Assembly: GCA_019112735.1 (NCBI GenBank)
Contig: DXIS01000031.1
Location: 34,079-98,078 of the forward strand
DNA length: 64,000 nucleotides
Direction of reading: 5' to 3'
DNA from: Candidatus Mediterraneibacter guildfordensis
GTDB lineage: Bacteria; Bacillota; Clostridia; Lachnospirales; Lachnospiraceae
Every line of letters begins with the position of its first letter. Positions within the stretch are counted from its first letter, which is position 1. The notes under the pieces are model-generated. The model had not been told where the DNA came from, did no database searches, and worked only from the letters and a program-made list of their open reading frames with translations. A program made the position numbers and the translations under genes. This document shows positions 1 to 8,746 of the stretch, piece by piece.

Positions 1-25
1 CCACCTTTGCCGTAATTTTGTTCTG

Positions 26-31
26 TATAAT
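26..31 (+). promoter_or_regulatory. -10 box for the left-edge structured RNA
   Basis: A perfect TATAAT lies 7-9 bases before the predicted RNA start near base 38-40. No good -35 box can be seen; the window begins only 25 bases upstream. Its position is the main reason for placing the following RNA on the + strand. Confidence 0.45.
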
Positions 32-37
32 TAAATA

Positions 38-190
38 ATTCAATGGTTAAGCCCTGAGAGCAGCCGCCTGTGCGTGCCACGGAAACTGTTAATCAAATAA
101 AAAAATAAGAAAGAGATTATTTGAGAAACCTGTTCTGGAAACACCACTTTATATCGGCATACATAAGGCGGTTGCTCTCAGGGCTTAACA
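38..190 (+). ncRNA. ssrS: Structured small RNA, 6S-like (candidate)
   Basis: The 5' arm (from GTTAAGCCCTGAGAGC near 46) and the 3' arm (ending near 189) are complementary over about 23 bp. The stem extends through TGTGCGTGCC/GGCATACATA to roughly 33 bp with a few wobbles. Inside lies an open bubble and then a second A/T stem, TCAAATAA paired with TTATTTGA (about 92-124). A long closing stem, a central bubble and a terminal stem are the architecture of 6S RNA, the RNA that binds sigma-A RNA polymerase by mimicking an open promoter. The length of about 150 nt is slightly short for 6S. The structure is seen directly; the 6S identity is inferred from shape and could be wrong (another Clostridia structured RNA is possible). 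The gene symbol is tentative. Confidence 0.45.
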
Positions 191-440
191 TTTTCAGAGA
201 AAATCCTTTTCTGTCAGATCCCTTGAAATATTAATATCTTAAAAGCATTTCAAAGAAAATTTTAGGGTCAGGAAAATCGTTGTTACATTTTAAATTAATT
301 TCTTTATATTTCCATTAATAAAAGAGGTATTAGATTTTACAGTGAAAATATAAACAGCTTACAAGCTGTAAGCCAAATTTCTACTGTAGAAAAAATGATA
401 AAGAGTATACCGTGGGTACACAATCAGAGCATAAAGGAGA
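191..440. other. AT-rich gene-free stretch
   Basis: About 250 bases, strongly AT-rich, with no credible open reading frame on either strand. It holds a small hairpin (ACAGCTT/AAGCTGT, 354-369) and a short inverted repeat around TTCTACTGTAGAA (378-392). Nothing else could be supported. Confidence 0.4.
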
Positions 441-473
441 AATAAAAGGGCGGCCGTTATTCTCCGGCCGCCT
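441..473 (-). terminator. Terminator overlapping the stop codon of the TSCPD gene
   Basis: On the minus strand GGCGGCCG and CGGCCGCC form an 8-9 bp GC stem followed by CTTTTATT. The loop carries the stop codon of the TSCPD gene, so translation ends inside the hairpin. Confidence 0.75.
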
Positions 474-699
474 CTTTTAATGCCTGCGCAAGCTGATCGG
501 GACATGACGTCGCCTTGAATCCGCAGCGGATCCCGTCCAGCCTTTTGATGGCTTCATCCACATCCATCCCGTCGATCAGGCGGGAGATGCCCTGAAGGTT
601 GCCGTTGCAGCCTCCGCGGAAGGATACGTTTCTTACTTTGTGATCTACGATGTCAAAATGGATCTGCTGAGAGCAGACGCCCTTCGGTGTATATTCCAT
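457..699 (-). CDS. TSCPD-domain small protein (TIGR03905-like)
   Basis: An 80-residue protein beginning MEYTPKGVCS. It contains the motif TSCPDQLAQAL near the C terminus that names the TSCPD domain, and a conserved GGCNGNL segment in the middle. Such stand-alone proteins are common in Clostridia and resemble a domain found in some ribonucleotide reductases; their function is not known. A longer frame continues upstream to 783, but the start at 699 has GGAGG just before it and a strong promoter lies between 755 and 783, so the short form is chosen. It is monocistronic with its own terminator. Confidence 0.85.
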   Translation of the reverse strand: MEYTPKGVCSQQIHFDIVDHKVRNVSFRGGCNGNLQGISRLIDGMDVDEAIKRLDGIRCGFKATSCPDQLAQALKEAAGE

Positions 700-754
700 A
701 GTTTTTTCCTCCATATGATCTGAATTGGTTCCTGCTTTGATCGGAACAATATGC

Positions 755-783
755 ATTATAGCAGTTTCCCGGAGAAAGTTCAA
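755..783 (-). promoter_or_regulatory. Promoter of the TSCPD gene
   Basis: On the minus strand TTGAAC (778-783) and TATAAT (755-760) are separated by 17 bases, a near-consensus sigma-A promoter. It gives a leader of about 50 nt. Confidence 0.75.
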
Positions 784-910
784 TTTTCGTGTGACATTTT
801 CCGGGCGGATCTGACGGCAACCCTGTGCGGCTTAAGGATGTCTTTGTCAGGCGCGGCGGCGGGATGGCGTATCGGGCCCATGCGTGTAGAAATGTGCAGA
901 ACGGTTTATG

Positions 911-939
911 CGGACAAGCGCGCCGGGATAGACTATAAT
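911..939 (+). promoter_or_regulatory. Promoter of the 1014 membrane protein gene
   Basis: CGGACA (911-916), a 17-base spacer and a perfect TATAAT (934-939). The -35 is weak; the -10 is strong. Confidence 0.5.
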
Positions 940-1013
940 GACCCCAGACACAACAGGAACCGTCACAAGGACAGGGGAGATTGTGGGAGAATAATTAAAC
1001 AGGAGGGTTAACT

Positions 1014-1841
1014 ATGTTAGAGAGACTGGCAGCAGACACCGGCGTTATCGCATACCTGATGGCGGCGGCCGGCATACTCGGGATACTGGCGAAGGTCGTG
1101 AACCAGATCACGCTGAACCGGCTTGTGAGAGAGGCCGGAAATATGCCGAAGAGCACACACCGACTGATAAAACTTGTAAGGTCAAAGTACGAGCACGCAT
1201 GCATGATTCGCGATTCTGTGGAAAATACAGATGCATTTGTGGAAAAATATATATTTGAATACCGGGGGTTCCTGTTCCGCATACATACATGGCGGCAGAT
1301 CGAGATCCTGACGGTATGGTTTGCCGGCATACTGGCGGCACTTGGCGCGTCAGTACTTTACTTTTCTTCCGGGTTCAGCGAATCCGTTTATCAATATATC
1401 GCGGCGGGCGCCGCGGAGGTGGTGCTGCTGTCCATGGTCATGCGCCTGACGGACGAGCCGTACAAGATCCACGCCCTGAAAATGTATATGACGGATTATC
1501 TGGAAAATATCTGTACAGTCCAGCTGCGAAGGCAGGGGACAAGGGAGCGGGAGACCATCGATGTGATCGCCGCCGAGAACTCCTCCAGAAGTTCCAGGGC
1601 GGCTGAGCCGGATGTCGGCCGCAGGAAGCAGGAAAAAGCCGAGCCGCAGGCGGAGAAGCGCGCGGCCCGGAGTGTGAAGGCAGTAAGGGGCGGCGCGGAG
1701 CCGGAGGAGAAAGAACTGCCCATCAATATTGAGGGCGAGCCCCGGGAGCGGGAGGACGAAGAGAAGGAAAAGAGCCCCGGCGAGCGCCAGCCGCTCAGGG
1801 AGGAGGCGATCCGCCAGATCCTGGAAGAATTTCTGGCTTAA
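1014..1841 (+). CDS. Membrane protein of unknown function with charged C-terminal tail
   Basis: 275 residues. Hydrophobic segments lie at about 10-30, 98-118 and 126-146. The stretch between the first two is basic and likely cytoplasmic. From about residue 175 the protein is a low-complexity, highly charged tail rich in Glu, Arg and Lys. No family was recognised and no catalytic motif is visible. The start follows GGAGGG at a normal distance. It stands alone between its own promoter and the pgi promoter; nothing nearby suggests a role. Confidence 0.75.
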   Translation: MLERLAADTGVIAYLMAAAGILGILAKVVNQITLNRLVREAGNMPKSTHRLIKLVRSKYEHACMIRDSVENTDAFVEKYIFEYRGFLFRIHTWRQIEILTVWFAGILAALGASVLYFSSGFSESVYQYIAAGAAEVVLLSMVMRLTDEPYKIHALKMYMTDYLENICTVQLRRQGTRERETIDVIAAENSSRSSRAAEPDVGRRKQEKAEPQAEKRAARSVKAVRGGAEPEEKELPINIEGEPREREDEEKEKSPGERQPLREEAIRQILEEFLA

Positions 1842-1868
1842 CGGCCTGACGGTTTTACAGAAACGACC

Positions 1869-1897
1869 TTGAATAAGCCCCGCAGATTTGTTAAAAT
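1869..1897 (+). promoter_or_regulatory. Promoter of pgi
   Basis: TTGAAT (1869-1874), 17-base spacer, TAAAAT (1892-1897). It lies about 90 bases before the pgi start codon. Confidence 0.7.
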
Positions 1898-1989
1898 GTG
1901 CATAGAGTATCGGCGGCGGACGTGTCCGCAGGGGCCGGGATTCAAATGATTACAGTGATATCCAAAAATATCAGAGAGGAAGGATAACA

Positions 1990-3336
1990 ATGAGCAAAGT
2001 AACATTTGATTATTCAAAGGCATGCAGTTTCATTCAGGAGCATGAGATGGAGTATATGAGCGAGCTTGCAGCGCAGGCGAAGGACAAGCTCGTGGCGAAG
2101 ACGGGAGCGGGAAATGATTTCCTGGGATGGATCGATCTCCCGGTTGACTATGACAAAGAAGAGTTTGACCGCATCAAGAAAGCGGCGGCGAAGATCCGCG
2201 AGGACTCCGAAGTCCTTCTGGTGATCGGCATCGGCGGCTCCTATCTTGGAGCAAGGGCGGCCATCGAGTTCCTGGGACATTCATTTGCAAATGTGGTTTC
2301 TAAGGAAGTCCGCAAGTCTCCGGAGATCTACTACGTAGGAAACAGCATCAGCAGCACTTATATCAAAGATCTGATGGACGTTGTCGGCGACCGGGATTTC
2401 TCGATCAATATGATCTCCAAGTCCGGCACAACGACAGAGCCTGCGATCGCATTCCGCGTATTCAAGGAGATCCTGGAGAAGAAATACGGCAAAGAGGAAG
2501 CTGCCAAGAGAATCTATGCAACCACAGACCGCGCGAAGGGAGCGCTCAAGAATCTGGCGACAGAGGAAGGATATGAGACCTTCGTTGTACCGGATGACGT
2601 AGGCGGACGTTTCTCCGTACTGACGGCTGTAGGCCTGCTTCCGATCGCGGTGAGCGGCGCGGACATTGACAAGCTGATGGAAGGCGCGGCGGCAGGAAGA
2701 AAGGCTGCACTCGAGAATGCATTCGAGGACAACGACGCCATGAAATATGCGGCAGTGAGAAATATCCTTCTGCGCAAGGGCAAGACCATCGAGGTTCTGG
2801 CAAACTATGAGCCGAGCCTGCACTATGTATCCGAGTGGTGGAAACAGCTCTACGGCGAGAGCGAGGGCAAGGACCAGAAGGGCATCTTCCCGGCATCCGT
2901 AGACCTGACCACAGACCTGCACTCCATGGGACAGTTCATCCAGGACGGCAACAGGGTCCTGTTCGAGACCGTTCTCAATGTAGAGAAGTCCAGGGAAGAG
3001 ATCATCATCAACGAAGAACCGGTGGATCTGGACGGACTGAACTATCTGGCAGGCAAGAATGTAGACTTTATCAACAAGAGCGCGATGAACGGTACGATCC
3101 TCGCCCACACGGACGGAAATGTTCCGAACCTGATGGTGAAGATCCCGGAGCAGAATGAATTCTACCTCGGCGAGCTGTTCTACTTCTTCGAGTTCGCATG
3201 CGGCGTGAGCGGATATTTACTCGGCGTTAATCCGTTCAACCAGCCGGGTGTTGAGAGCTACAAGAAGAACATGTTCGCACTTCTCGGCAAACCGGGATAT
3301 GAGGAGCAGAGAGAAGCGCTTCTTAAGAGACTGTAA
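1990..3336 (+). CDS. pgi: Glucose-6-phosphate isomerase
   Basis: 448 residues, the normal length for the short Firmicutes form. It interconverts glucose 6-phosphate and fructose 6-phosphate in the cytoplasm. Visible family motifs: [13 protein letters not shown] near residue 77-89 and [10 protein letters not shown] near 142-151, which form the sugar-phosphate site; DLHSMGQ near 311; and [14 protein letters not shown] near the C terminus, holding the conserved catalytic-region residues. AGAGAGGAAGG precedes the ATG. It is monocistronic, with a strong promoter upstream and a terminator downstream. Its product feeds PfkA, encoded 2.4 kb further on. Confidence 0.97.
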   Translation: MSKVTFDYSKACSFIQEHEMEYMSELAAQAKDKLVAKTGAGNDFLGWIDLPVDYDKEEFDRIKKAAAKIREDSEVLLVIGIGGSYLGARAAIEFLGHSFANVVSKEVRKSPEIYYVGNSISSTYIKDLMDVVGDRDFSINMISKSGTTTEPAIAFRVFKEILEKKYGKEEAAKRIYATTDRAKGALKNLATEEGYETFVVPDDVGGRFSVLTAVGLLPIAVSGADIDKLMEGAAAGRKAALENAFEDNDAMKYAAVRNILLRKGKTIEVLANYEPSLHYVSEWWKQLYGESEGKDQKGIFPASVDLTTDLHSMGQFIQDGNRVLFETVLNVEKSREEIIINEEPVDLDGLNYLAGKNVDFINKSAMNGTILAHTDGNVPNLMVKIPEQNEFYLGELFYFFEFACGVSGYLLGVNPFNQPGVESYKKNMFALLGKPGYEEQREALLKRL

Positions 3337-3357
3337 TAGAGTATCAAAAGGAGACGG

Positions 3358-3393
3358 TGCCGCGGGCAGTTACTGCCGGCGGCATTGTTTTTG
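3358..3393 (+). terminator. Rho-independent terminator after pgi
   Basis: TGCCGCGGGCAG pairs with CTGCCGGCGGCA (12 bp, one mismatch, TTA loop), followed by TTGTTTTTG. Confidence 0.8.
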
Positions 3394-3466
3394 GGTGAAA
3401 TTATACAGCCGTTATAATAAAGTGTCCTATTTTACCATATTTATATTAAATTTACTACGATTTCCA

Positions 3467-3495
3467 TTGGTTTGTTTGGTCGAATAGGGTAGAAT
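3467..3495 (+). promoter_or_regulatory. Promoter of the LytTR two-component pair
   Basis: TTGGTT (3467-3472), 17-base spacer, TAGAAT (3490-3495), about 40 bases before the response regulator start. Confidence 0.6.
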
Positions 3496-3533
3496 AATTA
3501 AGATAGAGAATGCAAATGATAAGGAGGTAAAGT

Positions 3534-4262
3534 ATGCGCGCGGCTATCGTAGACGACTCAAAAGATGACCTGCAGTACCTGTACGATAACATTTCCAGAT
3601 ACTGTACGGAACATAAAGTGCACATGCAGATCGATCAGTTCGATAATGAACAGAAATTTCTCTATGCGATCAAGGACAAGAAATACGATCTTGTATTTCT
3701 CGATATTTTCATGAACCGGATCGAAGGAGACCGTGTTGCCCGCTATGTGCGTGAGCAGTGGGCGAACTGTCAGATCATCTTTACGACGGCCAGCAGGGAG
3801 CACGCGGTGGAAGCCTTCAAGGTGAGGGCACTTGATTATCTTGTGAAGCCGTATACATACGAGAATCTTGCCGGGGCGATGGACCGGTTCGAAGAAGTGT
3901 ATGATAATTTCCTTCATTACATTGAGCTGAAGGAAGGCCGGCAGTTTACAAGGATCCTGATCACTGATATTATGTATGTAGATTACCACAACCATTACAT
4001 ACAGGTGCATACGACGTCAAATGTGGTCCGCTCCTATATGCCTTTCGATAAATTTGCCCCGTCTCTGGAGCCGTACAGCCAGTTCCTCTGGTGCTATCGG
4101 AACTGCATGGTGAACATGGACTACATCGTTTCGGTGGGCGACCGCGATTTCGTCCTGACGGACGGCAAGCGCATTCCGATCTCAAGGGCGATGCATCACG
4201 AAGTGACCCAGGCGTATGCAAACTATATGTTTGAGTACGTGAGCCGGAGAGCAGAGGAATGA
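3534..4262 (+). CDS. LytTR-family response regulator
   Basis: 242 residues. The receiver domain covers about 1-120: acidic pair DD near residues 5-6, phospho-acceptor Asp in LVFLDIF near 60, and the conserved Lys in YLVKPYTY near 103. The C-terminal half (about 140-235) is a LytTR DNA-binding domain with the typical FLWCYRNCMVN and GKRIPISR segments. This is the AgrA/LytR class, which binds pairs of direct repeats. It overlaps the kinase gene by 4 bases (ATGA), so the two are co-translated. No pheromone gene or processing protease is adjacent, so the signal is unknown. Confidence 0.93.
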   Translation: MRAAIVDDSKDDLQYLYDNISRYCTEHKVHMQIDQFDNEQKFLYAIKDKKYDLVFLDIFMNRIEGDRVARYVREQWANCQIIFTTASREHAVEAFKVRALDYLVKPYTYENLAGAMDRFEEVYDNFLHYIELKEGRQFTRILITDIMYVDYHNHYIQVHTTSNVVRSYMPFDKFAPSLEPYSQFLWCYRNCMVNMDYIVSVGDRDFVLTDGKRIPISRAMHHEVTQAYANYMFEYVSRRAEE

Positions 4263-5596
4263 ATATCACACCAAGTTTTTTCGTTATCGCGGCAGCCTAT
4301 GTCGTGACAGTTGTTATCATACTTTACTGGACATTTAAAGATAAGATCATGAAACCCGTCTGGGGCCGGCTGGTCGCAGCCATTGCAGCATTTGCGGCAG
4401 TAGCGGTCGGCGGCAGCATGGGATATGTAATATTCGGGCCGGACAGTTATGTCCAGCCCTTTATTACGGTTGTCACGGCGTTCGGGTGCTTTTTTATCCC
4501 TTATATCGTGCTGGATTACAATCTGGGACAGTGCCTGTTTATCTCAGGTGTTGTCAAATGTTATGCGGATGATATCGCGCTGCTGGCAACGTCCCTTTAT
4601 TATCTCGTGTCGGATGATCTGCCGGAGACTTATCTGGGCTTCCCGGTCTGGCCGGTGCTGTTGGTTACGGCGGTCACCTTCCCGCTGATCATGCTGTTTT
4701 ACAGGAAACTGGTGCGGCCGGCGCTTGACTGCAGCGGATTCCTGAAGTCCTGGTCCTATACCTGGCTCATCCCGTTCATGGTGAATACGATGTATGCATT
4801 TTTCATGCAGCCGGGGTTCACCGTGATCAGTGATTTCCCGGGGGAGAAGTTCCTGTTCGTGCCGTATATGTGGGTGCTGCTTACGTTTGGTACATATGTG
4901 CTCCTCACGCTGGCGCTGCTCGGCCAGAGCCAGAACGCCCAGCTCCAGGAGGGGCTTCATATCTCAGAGACTCAGATCAATGCCCAGCAGAAGCAGCTGG
5001 AGAACCTGCAGGCGCATATCAGTGAAACGTCAAAACTCCGCCACGACATGCGGCATCATCTCCTGGCGATCAAAGCCTATGCCAAGGACGGGAAATGCGG
5101 GGACATCCTCAGCTATCTGGAGAAATGCATTTCCTTTATGGACCAGAGGGATCCGGGCGTGTGGAGCGGCAATCCGGTGGTGGACGCGCTGCTCGGGTAT
5201 TATAAGGGCAATGCGGAGGATGAGGGGATCCGGACAGAACTCCATGTGGAGACGGATAAGCATCTTCCGGTCAGTGATACGGACATCTGCATCATCCTCG
5301 GCAATCTTCTGGAAAATGCCTACGAGGCGTGCATGAGGCAGAAGAGGGGAGAACGGTTCATTAAGATCCGGCTCCATCACACCGGCGATGTACTGATCGT
5401 CATGGTGGAGAATTCCTATGAGGGGACCGTGCGCAAAGAAGACGGAAGATTCCTCTCGTCGAAAGCGGAGATGCGGAAGGGGATCGGCATCACGTCCGTG
5501 CTGGATGTATGTAAAAAATATAACGGGATCCCGAAGATCGAATACAACGGATCCGTGTTTAAGGTTTCAATCCTGTTGAATGGAATTAGCAAATAG
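4259..5596 (+). CDS. GHKL-family sensor histidine kinase
   Basis: 445 residues. Six or so transmembrane segments fill residues 1-225 and form the sensor, as in AgrC-type kinases. Then comes a coiled linker (about 228-265), the phospho-acceptor region SKLRHDMRHHLLA near 258-270, and a GHKL ATPase domain with the N box NLLENAYEAC near 345 and the GIGI box near 408. It is the partner of the LytTR regulator encoded just upstream. The ligand cannot be told from sequence. Its 3' end contains the pfkA promoter. Confidence 0.93.
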   Translation: MNITPSFFVIAAAYVVTVVIILYWTFKDKIMKPVWGRLVAAIAAFAAVAVGGSMGYVIFGPDSYVQPFITVVTAFGCFFIPYIVLDYNLGQCLFISGVVKCYADDIALLATSLYYLVSDDLPETYLGFPVWPVLLVTAVTFPLIMLFYRKLVRPALDCSGFLKSWSYTWLIPFMVNTMYAFFMQPGFTVISDFPGEKFLFVPYMWVLLTFGTYVLLTLALLGQSQNAQLQEGLHISETQINAQQKQLENLQAHISETSKLRHDMRHHLLAIKAYAKDGKCGDILSYLEKCISFMDQRDPGVWSGNPVVDALLGYYKGNAEDEGIRTELHVETDKHLPVSDTDICIILGNLLENAYEACMRQKRGERFIKIRLHHTGDVLIVMVENSYEGTVRKEDGRFLSSKAEMRKGIGITSVLDVCKKYNGIPKIEYNGSVFKVSILLNGISK

Positions 5597-5604
5597 GGTA
5601 TAAT
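5576..5604 (+). promoter_or_regulatory. Strong promoter of the pfkA-dnaX operon
   Basis: TTGAAT (5576-5581), 17-base spacer, TATAAT (5599-5604). It overlaps the last codons of the histidine kinase gene. Transcription would start at about 5609-5611. Confidence 0.75.
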
Positions 5605-5608
5605 AATA

Positions 5609-5641
5609 GGCAGTCGAGACAACCCCGGCTGCTTATTTTTT
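5609..5641 (+). terminator. Terminator-like hairpin at the start of the pfkA leader
   Basis: GGCAGTCG pairs imperfectly with CGGCTGC, followed by TTATTTTTTT. It can end transcripts coming from the histidine kinase gene. It also sits at the very 5' end of the RNA made from the promoter at 5576, so it may act as an attenuator. Confidence 0.6.
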
Positions 5642-5705
5642 TCCGGACGGGGATCCGGGGCGGAAGAAGCGGATGCCGGCAGAGATAGTAAGGAGGAAAC
5701 GGACT

Positions 5706-6782
5706 ATGTTAAGAATCGGAATGTTGACAAGCGGCGGTGACTGCCAGGCGCTGAATGCGGCGATGCGCGGCGTCGTGAAAGGGATCTGTTCCAAGAGGAG
5801 CGACGTGGAGATCTATGGATTTAAAGACGGGTACAAGGGTCTGATCTATGCGGACTTCAGCATGCTCACATCCAAAGATTTCTCGGGCATCCTGACGCGG
5901 GGCGGCACCATCCTGGGTACGTCCAGACAGCCGTTCAAGCTGATGCGCGTGCCGGACAAGGACGGGCTTGACAAGGTTGAGGCGATGAAGCATACATACC
6001 ACAAGCTGAACCTGAACTGCCTGGTGATCCTGGGCGGGAACGGAACGCACAAGACGGCGAACATGCTCCGGGAGGAAGGGCTCAATGTCATCACACTTCC
6101 GAAGACCATCGACAACGACCTCTGGGGAACGGATATGACTTTCGGGTTCCAGAGCGCGGTGGACGTTGCCACGGACACCATCGACCGGATCCACACGACC
6201 GCAACATCACACAGCCGTGTGTTCATCATCGAGGTTATGGGACATAAAGTAGGACACGTGACGCTCCACGCGGGCATCGCAGGCGGCGCGGACATCATCC
6301 TCCTGCCGGAGATCCCCTACGACATCAAGGCCATCAAGAAAGTGATCGAAGGCCGCAGCAATGCGGGCAAGCCGTTTACCATCCTGGCGGTGGCAGAGGG
6401 TGCGATCTCTAAGAAGGACGCGAAACTGTCCAAGAAAGAATATAAAGAGAAGCTGGCGAAGCGGAAATACCCGTCCATTGCTTATGAGGTGGCGGAGCAG
6501 ATCCAGAAAGAGACCGGCAAGGAAGTCCGCATCACAGTCCCGGGCCACACCCAGAGAGGCGGTTCTCCGTGCCCCTACGATCGCGTATTTGCCACGAGAG
6601 TGGGCGCGAAGGCGGCGGAGCTGATCCTGGCGGAGAAGTACGGATATATGGTAGCGATGAAGAACGGGGAGACGACGAAGGTGCCGCTTGAGGAAGTGGC
6701 AGGCAAGCTGAAGACCGTCGATCCGAAATGCGGGCTGATCAAAGAGGCAAGAATGACCGGCATCAGCTTTGGAGATGAATAA
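5706..6782 (+). CDS. pfkA: 6-phosphofructokinase
   Basis: 358 residues. It phosphorylates fructose 6-phosphate to the 1,6-bisphosphate, the committed step of glycolysis. Motifs: MLTSGGDCQALNAAMRG at the N terminus, LGGNGTHKTAN near 106, PKTIDNDLWGTD near 130 with the catalytic Asp, and PGHTQRGGSPCPYDR near 282. Phosphate-donor choice: Gly after GGN fits the ATP-using type, while Lys in PKTIDND is shared by PPi-using enzymes and some ATP-using ones, so ATP is likelier but not certain. The Asp usual in GGDG is Asn here. The start at 5706 has AAGGAGG; an upstream in-frame start lacks one. It overlaps dnaX by one base. Confidence 0.93.
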   Translation: MLRIGMLTSGGDCQALNAAMRGVVKGICSKRSDVEIYGFKDGYKGLIYADFSMLTSKDFSGILTRGGTILGTSRQPFKLMRVPDKDGLDKVEAMKHTYHKLNLNCLVILGGNGTHKTANMLREEGLNVITLPKTIDNDLWGTDMTFGFQSAVDVATDTIDRIHTTATSHSRVFIIEVMGHKVGHVTLHAGIAGGADIILLPEIPYDIKAIKKVIEGRSNAGKPFTILAVAEGAISKKDAKLSKKEYKEKLAKRKYPSIAYEVAEQIQKETGKEVRITVPGHTQRGGSPCPYDRVFATRVGAKAAELILAEKYGYMVAMKNGETTKVPLEEVAGKLKTVDPKCGLIKEARMTGISFGDE

Positions 6783-8389
6783 TGTCGTATACGGCGCTTT
6801 ACAGGAAGTTCCGGCCCACAGAGTTCGAGGACGTTAAAGGGCAGGACCATATCATTACAACTTTACAGAATCAGATCCGGGCGAACCGGATCGGGCATGC
6901 GTATCTGTTCTGCGGGACGCGGGGCACCGGCAAGACGACCGTGGCGAAAATATTTGCGAAGGCAGTCAACTGCGAGCATCCGGTGAACGGAAGCCCCTGC
7001 GGGGAATGCGCCATGTGCAGATCCATCGCGGCGGGCACATCCATGAATGTGATCGAGATCGACGCGGCCTCCAATAACGGCGTGGACAATATCCGGGAGA
7101 TCCGGGAGGAAGTGACCTACCGGCCCACGGAAGGAAAGTATAAGGTCTATATCATCGATGAGGTCCATATGCTTTCCACGGGCGCTTTCAACGCGCTCCT
7201 GAAGACGTTGGAGGAGCCGCCGGAGTACGTGATCTTCATCCTGGCGACCACGGAGGCGAACCGGATCCCGGTGACCATCATGTCCCGGTGCCAGCACTAT
7301 GAGTTCAAACGGATCAGCATCGAGACCATCACGGACCGGATGAGGGAACTGATGACCGCGGAGCAGGTGGACGTGGAGGAGAAGGCGCTCCGATATATCG
7401 CGAAGGCGGCCGACGGGTCCATGCGTGACGCCCTGAGCATCCTGGACCAGTGCATCGCATTTTACCTGGGGCAGAAGCTGACCTACGACAATGTGCTGGA
7501 AGTGCTGGGCGCGGTGGACACGGATGTGTTCAGCCGGCTGCTTCGGAAAGTCCTGGACCGGGACGTGGCCGGGGTGCTGGATATCGTGGACGACCTGGTC
7601 ATGCAGGGCCGGGAGCTGACCCAGCTGGCGGCGGACCTGACCTGGTATCTCCGGAACTTGCTTCTGGTAAAGACTTCTGATAATATAGAGGATGTTCTTG
7701 ACGTATCCACGGAAAATATGGCGCAGCTGAAAGAGGAGGCGCAGATGATCGAGCCGGATATGCTCTACCGGTACATCCGCATCCTCTCGGAGCTTGCGAA
7801 CCAGCTGAAGTTCGCCACGCAGAAGCGGGTGCTGCTGGAGGTGGCGCTCATCAAACTGTGTACGCCGGCCATGGAGACGGATCAGGATTCTGTCCTGGAC
7901 CGGATCCGCGCGGTGGAAGAGAAGCTGGCCAAGGCCGAGGAACAGGGATTTGCCGTTATGCCGGCGGGACAGCCCGGGGTGCAGACCCGGGGCGGATCTC
8001 CGGACGGCGGGGCGGAAGCCCGGAGAAATGCCGAAGCTGAGGCGGTCAGCAGGGGGATCCCCGTGGCGGTGCCGGAGGATGTACAGGAAGCGGTGAAGAA
8101 CTTCCGGTCCATCGTCAGTGAGGCATCGGGGATCCTCAGAGGATATCTGAAGAAAGCCCGCTTAAGTCTGGGCGGGGAGAACCGTCTGATGATCGTGCTC
8201 CCTGACGCGCTGGCTGCAGGTGTGGTCGGAAGAGAGGACCATGTGCAGGAGCTGGAACGCCTGATCGAAGAGCGGATCGGGAAAAAAGTGGAAGTGGAAG
8301 TCCGCCATGTGGAAGAAGGACGGCGCTTCGAAGATACATTTGTGGATATCGGGCAGAATATTAATATGGAAATAACAGTGGAGGATTAG
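6782..8389 (+). CDS. dnaX: DNA polymerase III subunit gamma/tau
   Basis: 535 residues. Clamp-loader ATPase of the replisome. AAA+ module: Walker [10 protein letters not shown] near 45-53, a zinc-binding cluster of four Cys between about 64 and 82, Walker [10 protein letters not shown] near 122, and the sensor region [18 protein letters not shown] near 158. Domain III follows to about 365, then a Gly/Ala-rich linker (390-435) and a C-terminal tau-like domain. It starts in TAATG overlapping the pfkA stop, so glycolysis and replication genes share one transcript. No slippery A-tract for frameshifting to a short gamma form was noticed. Confidence 0.97.
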   Translation: MSYTALYRKFRPTEFEDVKGQDHIITTLQNQIRANRIGHAYLFCGTRGTGKTTVAKIFAKAVNCEHPVNGSPCGECAMCRSIAAGTSMNVIEIDAASNNGVDNIREIREEVTYRPTEGKYKVYIIDEVHMLSTGAFNALLKTLEEPPEYVIFILATTEANRIPVTIMSRCQHYEFKRISIETITDRMRELMTAEQVDVEEKALRYIAKAADGSMRDALSILDQCIAFYLGQKLTYDNVLEVLGAVDTDVFSRLLRKVLDRDVAGVLDIVDDLVMQGRELTQLAADLTWYLRNLLLVKTSDNIEDVLDVSTENMAQLKEEAQMIEPDMLYRYIRILSELANQLKFATQKRVLLEVALIKLCTPAMETDQDSVLDRIRAVEEKLAKAEEQGFAVMPAGQPGVQTRGGSPDGGAEARRNAEAEAVSRGIPVAVPEDVQEAVKNFRSIVSEASGILRGYLKKARLSLGGENRLMIVLPDALAAGVVGREDHVQELERLIEERIGKKVEVEVRHVEEGRRFEDTFVDIGQNINMEITVED

Positions 8390-8391
8390 AT

Positions 8392-8745
8392 ATGGCGAAA
8401 CGCGGAGGATTCCCGGGCGGCGGTATGCCGGGGAACATGGCGAATCTTATGAAACAGGCGCAGCGCATGCAGCGTCAGATGGAAGAGCAGCAGAAAGAGC
8501 TGGAGTCGAAGGAATTCACGGCGACGGCGGGCGGCGGCGCGGTAGAAGTGACCGTGTCCGGTAAGCGCGAGGTGACCGGCGTGAAGCTTGCGGAAGAAGT
8601 AGTGGATCCGGACGACATCGAGATGCTCCAGGATCTGATCGTGGCGGCGGTAAATGAAGCCATGCGCAAGGTTGACGAGGAGAGCGGCGCGGCGATGTCG
8701 AAGCTGACCGGCGGCCTGGGCGGCGGCATCCCGGGGATGTTCTGA
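8392..8745 (+). CDS. YbaB/EbfC nucleoid-associated protein
   Basis: 117 residues, family-typical length. DNA-binding dimer that usually sits between dnaX and recR. Gly/Met-rich ends flank the core [44 protein letters not shown] strand-helix region (about 43-85). Its start lies 2 bases after the dnaX stop and its stop lies 1 base before recR, so it is certainly in the operon. Confidence 0.95.
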   Translation: MAKRGGFPGGGMPGNMANLMKQAQRMQRQMEEQQKELESKEFTATAGGGAVEVTVSGKREVTGVKLAEEVVDPDDIEMLQDLIVAAVNEAMRKVDEESGAAMSKLTGGLGGGIPGMF

Positions 8746-8746
8746 G

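Noticed and set aside
376..392. AATTTCTACTGTAGA resembles the 3' end of a Cas12a CRISPR repeat
   Set aside because: It occurs once, has a one-base loop instead of the usual four to five, and there are no spaced repeats or cas genes in the window.
751..1011. 86-codon open frame on the + strand before the 1014 gene
   Set aside because: No ribosome site, no domain, and it overlaps the minus-strand promoter of the TSCPD gene and the promoter at 911-939.
3534..5596. agr-type quorum-sensing locus
   Set aside because: LytTR regulator and GHKL kinase are present, but no AgrB-like protease or AgrD-like peptide gene was found on either side.
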